Position numbers and translations under genes: made by a program. Of a stretch of 5,113 bases of DNA, positions 1 through 5,113 are shown piece after piece. The stretch is from Planctomycetota bacterium. Lineage in GTDB: Bacteria; Planctomycetota; Planctomycetia; Isosphaerales; Isosphaeraceae. The first letter of the stretch is position 1. The number at the start of each line of letters is the position of its first letter. The stretch spans positions 1 to 5,113 of the forward strand of contig JAJYCH010000416.1 in assembly GCA_021778575.1 (NCBI GenBank). The letters are read 5' to 3'. The notes beneath the pieces are model-generated. The model did not search any database. It saw only the letters and a program-made list of their open reading frames with translations, and had not been told where the DNA came from.

Positions 1-123
1 GGGGAGGGGTTCCCGGAACTCGCGAGGCAGGTCCGCACCGCAGGCCGGGCACCGCGACGGTACCTCTTCGACCAGCCCGGAATCCGTCCAGGCGGATTGA
101 CAGCGCGGGCAAACACTTATCAT
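1..123 (-). CDS. Zinc-ribbon protein, N-terminal fragment (gene continues beyond the left edge)
   Basis: Reading the minus strand from the ATG at 123-121 gives 41 open codons that run to base 1 without a stop. The peptide begins MISVCPRCQ and has two CxxC knuckles, C5-P-R-C8 and C25-P-A-C28-G, separated by 16 residues. This is the standard four-cysteine zinc-ribbon layout. In planctomycetes such N-terminal ribbons often precede larger domains such as protein kinases, FHA or membrane modules, but nothing downstream is visible, so the function cannot be named. The frame stays open upstream to a TAG at 297-295. A GTG at 126-124 and a TTG at 216-214 are therefore possible earlier starts. I chose the ATG because a ribbon beginning a few residues after Met is the usual arrangement. 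The Shine-Dalgarno sequence is weak (AGGG directly upstream). The gene is divergent from the aldo/keto reductase. The cysteine spacing makes chance unlikely, but only 41 residues support the call. Confidence 0.6.
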   Translation of the reverse strand, partial: MISVCPRCQSAWTDSGLVEEVPSRCPACGADLPREFREPLP

Positions 124-355
124 CACCCTGACTTCGCCGAAGGTTTCGCGGGGAGGGCGAGGGAATTGGTCGTCGAGACATTCCACGAAAATTCCAGGGT
201 AACAAGCCCGGATCAAGCTGTCGACGAGCTTCCACGATCGGCAATTCCGCCGGGGATCGCCGCCATCACGATCTGGCCAAGCCCCAGGGTCCCCCTAGCC
301 TTGGCTCATAGACTTCCAGCAGATTCCCTCGAAAGTTTCCAGGAGCCAGCGAGCG
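124..355. other. Divergent intergenic region
   Basis: These 232 bases separate the divergent starts of the zinc-ribbon gene and the aldo/keto reductase, so they should carry both promoters. I could not pick a convincing -35/-10 pair on either strand. The only symmetry noted is a short GCCAAG (276-281) / CTTGGC (300-305) inverted repeat with an 18-base spacer, which is too weak to call an operator. An AGGAG at 341-345, ten bases before the reductase ATG, is its probable ribosome binding site. Confidence 0.5.
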
Positions 356-1345
356 ATGCAACAGCGAACATTGGGCCAGTCGGACCTCCGGGTCTCGGCG
401 ATCGGGCTTGGCTGCATGGGAATGTCGGATTTTTACGGGGCTCGCGACGATGCCGAGTCGATCGCCACGATCCACCGGGCGATTGACCTGGGTGTGACAT
501 TCCTCGACACCGCCGATATGTACGGCCCGTTCACGAACGAAAAACTGGTCGGCCAGGCGATCAAGGACCGTCGAGGCGAAGTCCAGCTCGCCACCAAGTT
601 CGGCATCGTGCGGTCGGCAGAGGATCCGACCGTCCGCGGTTTCAATGGTCGCCCCGAATATGTCCGATCCGCCTGCGACGCATCACTCCAGCGGCTCGGA
701 ATCGAGACGATCGACCTGTATTATCAGCACCGGGTCGACCCCAGCGTGCCGATCGAGGACACCGTTGGAGCGATGTCCGAGCTTGTCCAGGCGGGCAAGG
801 TTCGCTATCTCGGCCTCTCCGAAGCAGGGCCGGCGACGATCCGGAAGGCTTATGCGATCCACCCGATCACGGCGCTCCAGACCGAATACTCGCTCTGGAG
901 CCGCGATCCCGAGGACGAGATCCTGCCGCTCTGCCGCGAGCTGAAGATCGGTTTCGTGCCCTATAGCCCGCTGGGACGAGGGTTCCTGACCGGCCAGTTC
1001 ACGTCGGTCAAAGATTTCGCGCCCGATGATTACCGCCAGCACTCGCCGAGGTTCCAGGGAGAGAATTTCACCAGGAACCTGGAGCTGGTCGAACGGATCA
1101 AGACCATGGCAAGTGCCAAGGGAATCACTCCCAGTCAACTGGCCCTGGCGTGGGTTCTGGCCCAGGGGGACGACGTGGTGCCGATTCCGGGAACGAAGCG
1201 TCGGACTTATCTGGAGGAGAATATCGGAGCGGTCGAGATCGTTCTCTCGGATGAAGATCTGAAGAGGATCGAGGAGATTGCTCCCAAGGGGGTGGCCTCG
1301 GGCGACCGCTATCCGACCAATATGATGAGTTCGGTGAATCGGTGA
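356..1345 (+). CDS. Aldo/keto reductase, NADP(H)-dependent
   Basis: This 329-residue cytoplasmic oxidoreductase should reduce carbonyl substrates to alcohols with NADPH, or run the reverse reaction. Its length is normal for the superfamily, and it resembles the AKR13-like/YajO-type bacterial branch. The fold signature is complete. The N-terminal strand reads [18 protein letters not shown] (residues 6-23). The catalytic tetrad is D51 and Y56 in LDTADMYG, K81 in ATKFG, and H125 in YYQHRVD. The cofactor-side motifs are [11 protein letters not shown] (203-213) and IPGTKR (277-282); the K281/R282 pair suits binding of the 2'-phosphate of NADPH. The ATG at 356 is preceded by AGGAG at 341-345 and begins exactly where the family's first strand needs it. 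There is no signal peptide. The MFS gene follows on the same strand after 121 bases that contain a strong hairpin, so cotranscription is uncertain. The physiological substrate cannot be read from sequence. Confidence 0.96.
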   Translation: MQQRTLGQSDLRVSAIGLGCMGMSDFYGARDDAESIATIHRAIDLGVTFLDTADMYGPFTNEKLVGQAIKDRRGEVQLATKFGIVRSAEDPTVRGFNGRPEYVRSACDASLQRLGIETIDLYYQHRVDPSVPIEDTVGAMSELVQAGKVRYLGLSEAGPATIRKAYAIHPITALQTEYSLWSRDPEDEILPLCRELKIGFVPYSPLGRGFLTGQFTSVKDFAPDDYRQHSPRFQGENFTRNLELVERIKTMASAKGITPSQLALAWVLAQGDDVVPIPGTKRRTYLEENIGAVEIVLSDEDLKRIEEIAPKGVASGDRYPTNMMSSVNR

Positions 1346-1371
1346 ACCGCAAGCTCTCGGGTTGACGATCG

Positions 1372-1419
1372 GCCGCCGAACCCTACCATATCGGCGAGAT
1401 CTCGGTAGGGTTCGGCGGC
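1372..1419. repeat. Perfect 16-bp inverted repeat (hairpin) between reductase and transporter genes
   Basis: GCCGCCGAACCCTACC at 1372-1387 is matched exactly by its reverse complement at 1404-1419, leaving a 16-base loop. It begins 26 bases after the reductase stop and ends 47 bases before the transporter ATG. No T-tract follows on either strand, so a classical intrinsic terminator is not supported. Possible roles are a transcript-stabilising 3' hairpin, a Rho-independent-like pause, or a dispersed palindromic repeat. A second perfect palindrome, CGAGATCTCG (1395-1404), lies in the loop and overlaps the right arm by one base, so the two structures partly compete. Confidence 0.85.
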
Positions 1420-1453
1420 GGGCAACTGGTTCGCCCGATTCGAATAGTTCGAC

Positions 1454-1457
1454 GGAG
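1454..1457 (+). promoter_or_regulatory. Ribosome binding site that sets the MFS transporter start
   Basis: GGAG at 1454-1457 sits nine bases before the ATG at 1467, which is good Shine-Dalgarno spacing. The frame stays open upstream to a TTG at 1362. That extension would translate the whole hairpin at 1372-1419 into an arginine-rich, non-membrane leader and has no Shine-Dalgarno sequence. The site therefore favours the 1467 start. Confidence 0.7.
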
Positions 1458-1466
1458 ACTGATGGG

Positions 1467-2753
1467 ATGGGCGATTCTCAAGCGTCGGCGGCCAGGGCTG
1501 CGAGCTTACGCGAGCTGGGGATTTTAGTCTCACTCGGAGCGGTCCAGTTCACCAGTATCCTCGATTTTATCCTGATCATGCCGCTGGAACCGCAGCTCGA
1601 ACGGAAGCTCGGGGTGACGCCGGAGCAGTTCGGGCTGATCGTCTCGTCGTACACGATCGCGGCGGGGATCACCGGGTTCGTGGCGTCGTCGCTGGTCGAT
1701 CGCTTCAGCCGGAAGACCGCGTTCCTGGCTCTCTATATTGGCTTTCTGGTCGGAACGTTGTTCTGCGGCGTGGCCAACACTTATCCGCAACTGCTGGCGG
1801 CTCGGATCGTCACGGGGATGTTCGGCGGAGTCCTGGGCGGTCTGGCGATGGCGATCGTCGGCGACGTCTTCCCGGACGAGCGGCGGGGCCGGGCGACTGG
1901 TTTCTTGATGTCGGCCTTCTCGATGGCGTCGATCTTTGGTGTTCCGTTTGGTCTGTTCCTCGGCAATCTGTACGACTGGCACGCCCCGTTCTTGATGCTT
2001 GCGGCGCTCGGCTTGCCGATCCTCTTTCTGAGCATGTGGTGCTTGCCGACCTTGAAGGGGCACCTCAACAAGTCGGATGTGAACCAGTGGGCGAAGATGA
2101 AGGAAACGTACACCCACCCGAACCATATCCGGGCGTTCTTGCTGATCATCTCGATGATGCTGGGGACGTTCATGGTGGTTCCGTTCATCGCTCCCTACCT
2201 GGTGAGCAACGCGGGAATTGCCGAGAAGGACCTTCCCTGGGTTTACTTCGGCGGCGGGCTTTGCTCGTTCTTCTCGTCGTTCCTGATCGGCAAATGGGCG
2301 GACAAGTACGGCAAGCTGAAGGTTTACCGGATCGTCGCGCCGTTCTCGGCCCTGATGATGATCATCCTGACAACCTTGCCGAAGCTCGGCCTGCTGGTCG
2401 CGGTCGCCGCCGTCTCGATGATGATGGTGAGCAACTCGGGCCGGATGATCGCGGCGATGGCGATGATCAACGGCAGCGTCGAGAACCGGCTCCGAGGCGG
2501 ATTTATGAGCGCTTACTCATCGATCCAGCACATCTCATCGGGAGTCGGAGCCTATATCGCCGGGTTGATCGTCACCAAGTCGTCCTCGGGAGAGATGCAG
2601 CATTACGGCTGGGTCGGTCTGGCGGGAGTGACCTCGACCCTGCTCAGTCTCTGGCTCGCCGGAAGGTTGAGGCCCGCCCAGCAAGCTCCGAAGCCGGTCG
2701 CCGAGCCGATGGAAGATTTGCTCGAAAACGTGGCGGCGGCCGAGGCGTTTTGA
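1467..2753 (+). CDS. MFS transporter, 12-helix, AraJ-like (DHA1-type) drug/sugar efflux family
   Basis: This is a 428-residue inner-membrane secondary transporter, presumably a proton-coupled exporter of small molecules; the substrate is unknown. Hydrophobic segments fall at about 17-40, 54-76, 84-103, 108-130, 143-166 and 172-193, then after a polar central loop (194-220) at about 222-246, 257-276, 286-302, 304-325, 347-369 and 379-399. This is the usual 6+6 arrangement. The motif A loop between helices 2 and 3 reads LVDRFSRK (76-83), and its second-half copy reads GKWADKYGK (275-283). The helix 4 motif B region is ARIVTGMFGGVLGG (112-125), with R113 as the conserved arginine. An acidic residue, D33, lies in helix 1 (LDFILIMPL). 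The C-terminal tail after about residue 400 is cytoplasmic and proline/acid-rich. The start at 1467 is chosen from its ribosome binding site and from homologous proteins beginning just before helix 1. The gene follows the reductase in tandem and converges on the DUF1552 gene. The MFS assignment is firm, the subfamily moderately so. Confidence 0.93.
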   Translation: MGDSQASAARAASLRELGILVSLGAVQFTSILDFILIMPLEPQLERKLGVTPEQFGLIVSSYTIAAGITGFVASSLVDRFSRKTAFLALYIGFLVGTLFCGVANTYPQLLAARIVTGMFGGVLGGLAMAIVGDVFPDERRGRATGFLMSAFSMASIFGVPFGLFLGNLYDWHAPFLMLAALGLPILFLSMWCLPTLKGHLNKSDVNQWAKMKETYTHPNHIRAFLLIISMMLGTFMVVPFIAPYLVSNAGIAEKDLPWVYFGGGLCSFFSSFLIGKWADKYGKLKVYRIVAPFSALMMIILTTLPKLGLLVAVAAVSMMMVSNSGRMIAAMAMINGSVENRLRGGFMSAYSSIQHISSGVGAYIAGLIVTKSSSGEMQHYGWVGLAGVTSTLLSLWLAGRLRPAQQAPKPVAEPMEDLLENVAAAEAF

Positions 2754-2766
2754 GCCGGGTTCTATG

Positions 2767-2821
2767 GTAGGGTGGGCTCCGCCCAGTATCTTGAATTCAT
2801 GGTGGGCGGAGCCGACCCTAC
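2767..2821. repeat. REP-doublet (REPIN)-like inverted repeat in the convergent intergenic gap
   Basis: The arms at 2767-2785 (GTAGGGTGGGCTCCGCCCA) and 2803-2821 pair at 18 of 19 positions, with one G-versus-C mismatch at the eighth base. The loop is 17 bases (2786-2802) and contains the palindrome TGAATTCA (2792-2799). Each arm has its own small stem (TGGGC-TCC-GCCCA in the left arm), and each begins from its outer end with GTAG, the tetranucleotide at the foot of REP elements recognised by RAYT transposases. Two inverted REP units are the definition of a REPIN. The element sits between the stops of two convergent genes, the usual place for such repeats, where it could also help to end both transcripts, although no T-tract is present. 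No RAYT gene lies in this window. The inverted repeat is certain; the REPIN label is inference. Confidence 0.7.
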
Positions 2822-2837
2822 GCGGATTTTCCTGGTT

Positions 2838-4154
2838 TCAAACCAACCCCGTCAAGGCTCCATCATTGCAATAATCGGGATTGCCAAATTTCTCGATGTC
2901 CTGACCCATCCCCTGGGCCAGCGCCACCAGCAGGCGGTTATGGGCGACCTTCGGGAACCGGAGCGAGCGGCCCATCTTGAAGTCGCAGCCGTTGCCGACC
3001 ACGACGAACGGGATGTTGTCGAGGGTGTGCGAGTTCCCCTTGCCCAGCTCGTTGGTCCAGACGATCGTCGTGTTGTCGAGCAGGCTACCGGTCCCGCCCG
3101 GCTCGGGCGTCTCGGCCAGCCGCTTCGATAGGTAAGCCAGTTGCTCGGCAAACCATTTGTTGATCCTGGTCAGCTTCTCTTTCGATTTGTCGTCGGTGTC
3201 GGGGTTGTGCGACAGTTCGTGGTGCCCCTCATCGACGCCGATCCAGCGCATTTTCGCTCCGCCCACGCTGTTCGTATACTGAAGCGTCGCGACCCTCGCG
3301 AAGTCGGCCGCGAAGCTGTTGACCATCAGGTCAATCTGCATCTTGCTGACCTTGGGCATGTTGTCGTTCTGGTCCTTCACGCCCTGCTCCAGTTCCGGGA
3401 CCGCGTGGCCGATCGAGCCATCGGCTGACTTCAGTTCCTGCTCCATCTCGCGGACGAAGCTGGCGTGCTCGTCGAGGAGAACACGGTCCTCGCTGCTGAC
3501 CTTCGAGCCGAGGGTCTTGAGGTCCGCCTGAAGGTCGTCGAGGATCGGTTTCAGGCTCTCGCGATCCTTCATCCGGCCGTAGAGTTTGGCGAACATCTGG
3601 TAAGGGTCGTCGATCGGCGCGACCGGCTTGTTCGGGCCGGAGTAGACCATCCGGGTCCAGGTATCGGCATGGTCGGGAACCATCACGCCGAATTCGAGCG
3701 AGCCGAACCGGGTCCGGGTGGTCGGGCAGGCCTGGAGCCGATTCTTGATCCGCCGCTCGATCGAGAGACCGCTCGCCCATCCGGCCGGAGTGGCCGAGCC
3801 ACCCTGGACATTGCCCGGAAACAGCTCGACACCGGTCAGCAAGCAGCCGATTCCGCGCATGTGGTTATCGCCGTCGCCGCGGACCTTGTCGCAGACGCCG
3901 TTGAGCGTCAGGAGGCGATTCTGGAACGGCTCCAGCGGCTTCAGGCTTTCGGGAAGGACAAAGTCGGCGCCTTCCTGCTCGGGCCAGAAATTCGAGGGGA
4001 TCACTCCGTTGGGGCTGAACATGATCACCAGGCGCTTCTTGCGAGCGGCCTGATTGGCGAACCCGAGGCTGGGCAGGTTGAGCAGAAACGGCATGACCGC
4101 CGCGCCCACGCCCAGGTCGCGGAGAAACCGACGTCGGGATTGTCCGTGGCTCAT
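2838..4154 (-). CDS. DUF1552 (HXXSHH family) protein with Tat signal
   Basis: This 438-residue protein is predicted to be exported folded across the membrane. Its N-terminus [10 protein letters not shown] (6-15) is a twin-arginine motif, followed by a hydrophobic stretch [18 protein letters not shown] (16-33) and a possible cleavage after A33. Landmarks of the DUF1552 family follow in order: [14 protein letters not shown] (45-58), [13 protein letters not shown] (96-108), SLEFGV (152-157), HHELSHNPD (311-319), then [20 protein letters not shown] (361-380) and IPFVVVGNG (381-389). The name-giving HXXSHH motif appears here as H312-E-L-S-H316-N317, with Asn as the last residue. Residues 200-260 are acidic and lysine-rich, likely helical. 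The gene starts inside the end of the DUF1592-family gene (ATGA overlap) and has GGAG eight bases upstream, so it is translationally coupled to it. The biochemical function is unknown; the family is abundant in Planctomycetes and usually encoded beside DUF1592-type cytochrome proteins. Family assignment is firm. Confidence 0.93.
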   Translation of the reverse strand: MSHGQSRRRFLRDLGVGAAVMPFLLNLPSLGFANQAARKKRLVIMFSPNGVIPSNFWPEQEGADFVLPESLKPLEPFQNRLLTLNGVCDKVRGDGDNHMRGIGCLLTGVELFPGNVQGGSATPAGWASGLSIERRIKNRLQACPTTRTRFGSLEFGVMVPDHADTWTRMVYSGPNKPVAPIDDPYQMFAKLYGRMKDRESLKPILDDLQADLKTLGSKVSSEDRVLLDEHASFVREMEQELKSADGSIGHAVPELEQGVKDQNDNMPKVSKMQIDLMVNSFAADFARVATLQYTNSVGGAKMRWIGVDEGHHELSHNPDTDDKSKEKLTRINKWFAEQLAYLSKRLAETPEPGGTGSLLDNTTIVWTNELGKGNSHTLDNIPFVVVGNGCDFKMGRSLRFPKVAHNRLLVALAQGMGQDIEKFGNPDYCNDGALTGLV

Positions 4155-5113
4155 TTCACTGCTCCGGGGGGGAACGGCCAGGCGGGGAACCGGGCGTCGT
4201 AATCGATCACGGGTTTCGTGGGCTTTGAAGCAGGCGGCGGCGGTGGGTTGACGGTCGAGGCGGTGACGATCTCGACCAGCAAATCGCGGATGTTATCGTG
4301 ATGGTCGGCGAACGACTTGCGAAGATCCGCGAGTTGCCGAGGGCCGAACGCCCGGATCGGCTGCTGGACCATGTGGTGGAACAGTTGCTGGACGAACGCC
4401 TCGTGAGTCTCGTCACTGGCGGCCAGAAGTTGAGCGAGTTCGCGAGCGCCTCTGTACTGATGGATCTCGCCGCTGGGCGGCTCGTAGGAGCCCTGGACGT
4501 CGACCGTTTTGCCCGATTCCTCGGTCCGGAATCGGCCCACGGCGTCGAAATTTTCGAGCCCGAAACCGAGCGGATTGATCATTCCGTGACAGGTGACGCA
4601 GGCATTCGGGCTGGTCTGCAAGGTGACCCGCTCGCGAGTGGTCAGGCTGGCGTGAAGATCGGGCGCGAGCGGAGAAACCGCCTCGGGCGGTGGTCGGAGC
4701 GACCGGCCCAGCACGCTCCGGGCGATGAAGACCCCTCGATGAATCGGCGAACTGGTCGACGTGTAAGCGAAGTTGGCCAGCAGATAGGGATGGGTCAGGA
4801 CCCCGGCTCGACGCCCCTGGTCGAGCTCGACCTTCCGGAACGGCGCGTCGGGCGGAAGCTCGACCCCGTAGAAGGTCGCCAGTCGCCCGTTCAGATAAAT
4901 CTGATCCGACAGCAAGAGCTGGCGGAAGTCTGCCTGTTTTTTCCAGAGGATATCGTCGAGAAACAGGTCGAGCGACGTCCGGAGGTCCGAGGCGACCGAG
5001 GCGTCGAAGCCCGGATACTTCGAGGGGTCCTTGGCCAGGTCGGGGACATGCTCGACCTTGAGCCACTGATGAAAGAACTCGCGAACCTTGGCCTGGGTCC
5101 GGAGATCCTTGAC
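4151..5113 (-). CDS. DUF1592/DUF1588/DUF1585 planctomycete cytochrome-like protein, C-terminal part (start beyond the right edge)
   Basis: The last 320 codons are visible and the frame is open to base 5113. Full-length relatives are commonly 700-900 residues with N-terminal PSCyt/cytochrome c, DUF1587 and DUF1595 segments, which would lie outside the window. Visible residues 1-85 (VREFFHQWL, then [10 protein letters not shown], then [11 protein letters not shown]) match the end of DUF1592. Residues 100-200 match DUF1588: [35 protein letters not shown], then the CVTCH haem-binding motif (residues 172-176, bases 4600-4586) followed by [18 protein letters not shown]. Residues 216-286 match DUF1585 ([18 protein letters not shown], then [14 protein letters not shown]). 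The final 32 residues form a proline-rich tail starting NPPPPP. The protein is presumably periplasmic with a covalently bound haem at CxxCH, though no experimental role is settled for the family. It is the upstream member of a coupled pair with the DUF1552 gene. A TTG at 4915 is internal and is not the start. Confidence 0.92.
   Translation of the reverse strand, partial: VKDLRTQAKVREFFHQWLKVEHVPDLAKDPSKYPGFDASVASDLRTSLDLFLDDILWKKQADFRQLLLSDQIYLNGRLATFYGVELPPDAPFRKVELDQGRRAGVLTHPYLLANFAYTSTSSPIHRGVFIARSVLGRSLRPPPEAVSPLAPDLHASLTTRERVTLQTSPNACVTCHGMINPLGFGLENFDAVGRFRTEESGKTVDVQGSYEPPSGEIHQYRGARELAQLLAASDETHEAFVQQLFHHMVQQPIRAFGPRQLADLRKSFADHHDNIRDLLVEIVTASTVNPPPPPASKPTKPVIDYDARFPAWPFPPGAVK
4163..4166 (-). 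promoter_or_regulatory. Ribosome binding site of the DUF1552 gene inside the upstream coding sequence
   Basis: On the minus strand GGAG (4166-4163) lies eight bases before the ATG at 4154-4152. It is within the last codons of the DUF1592-family gene, whose TGA (4153-4151) overlaps the ATG as ATGA. This geometry is typical of termination-reinitiation coupling and would keep the two products in fixed ratio. Confidence 0.7.

Noticed and set aside
276..305. GCCAAG/CTTGGC inverted repeat upstream of the reductase
   Set aside because: Only six pairs with an 18-base spacer; expected by chance in a region of this size.
97..486. Plus-strand 129-codon open frame across the intergenic region and the start of the reductase
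   Set aside because: It overlaps the divergent zinc-ribbon start and the firmly identified reductase in another frame, and its peptide has no recognisable motif; it is a GC-rich shadow.
1372..1419. Intrinsic (Rho-independent) terminator after the reductase
   Set aside because: The stem is strong, but the sequence after it reads GGGCAACTGG with no T-tract, so only the inverted repeat is called.
1362..1466. N-terminal 35-codon extension of the MFS transporter from TTG at 1362
   Set aside because: It has no ribosome binding site, would translate the perfect hairpin, and gives an arginine-rich segment unlike the family; the ATG at 1467 has GGAG at the right distance.
1530..2126. Minus-strand 198-codon open frame inside the MFS gene
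   Set aside because: It is antisense to a clear 12-helix transporter, and its Arg/Gln/His-rich composition is typical of a frame shadow.
4166..4172. Run of seven C (minus strand) just before the DUF1592 stop, where a -1 slip would fuse the two proteins
   Set aside because: The fusion would bury the Tat signal internally, there is no evident stimulatory structure, and the ATGA overlap with a good ribosome binding site already explains expression of the second gene.
3465..4202. Plus-strand 245-codon open frame opposite the DUF1552 gene
   Set aside because: The opposite strand encodes a well-matched DUF1552 protein through the whole stretch; the plus-strand peptide shows no family motif.
4413..5066. 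Minus-strand 217-codon frame overlapping the DUF1592-family gene
   Set aside because: It is a different frame of the same strand as the verified CxxCH-containing protein, and its Arg/Gly/Pro-rich composition marks it as a shadow.

Overview
The window looks like chromosomal DNA from a GC-rich planctomycete, possibly of the Isosphaeraceae/Gemmataceae type. The strongest evidence is the pair of minus-strand genes on the right. One encodes a DUF1592/DUF1588/DUF1585 haem-motif protein and the other a Tat-exported DUF1552 (HXXSHH) protein, a pairing typical of Planctomycetes and some related phyla. The genus assignment is inference from family knowledge and base composition.

Layout. Bases 1-123 (minus) hold the first 41 codons of a gene that leaves the window on the left. 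It begins with a four-cysteine zinc ribbon. A 232-bp divergent intergenic region follows. Next are two plus-strand genes: an aldo/keto reductase with an intact catalytic tetrad (356-1345) and a 12-helix major facilitator superfamily (MFS) transporter (1467-2753). The 121-bp gap between them contains a perfect 16-bp inverted repeat. The transporter converges on the minus-strand DUF1552 gene (2838-4154). The 84-bp convergent gap is mostly filled by a near-perfect 19-bp inverted repeat with GTAG at both outer ends, which looks like a REP doublet (REPIN). The DUF1552 gene overlaps the stop of the DUF1592-family gene by the four bases ATGA. That upstream gene runs off the right edge, and only its last 320 codons are visible.

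How the genes work together. The two right-hand genes form a translationally coupled operon whose products should both act outside the cytoplasmic membrane: a probable c-type cytochrome-like protein and a Tat-secreted partner. Their biochemical role is not established. The reductase and transporter are ordinary soluble-enzyme and membrane-exporter families with no visible functional link beyond adjacency; the hairpin between them may separate their transcription.

No RNA genes, CRISPR arrays, transposase genes or phage genes were seen. The window is mostly ordinary chromosome. Its most noteworthy items are the two intergenic palindromes that share the GGTAGGGT core, the coupled DUF1592-DUF1552 pair with a variant HXXSHH motif, and the edge-truncated zinc-ribbon gene.
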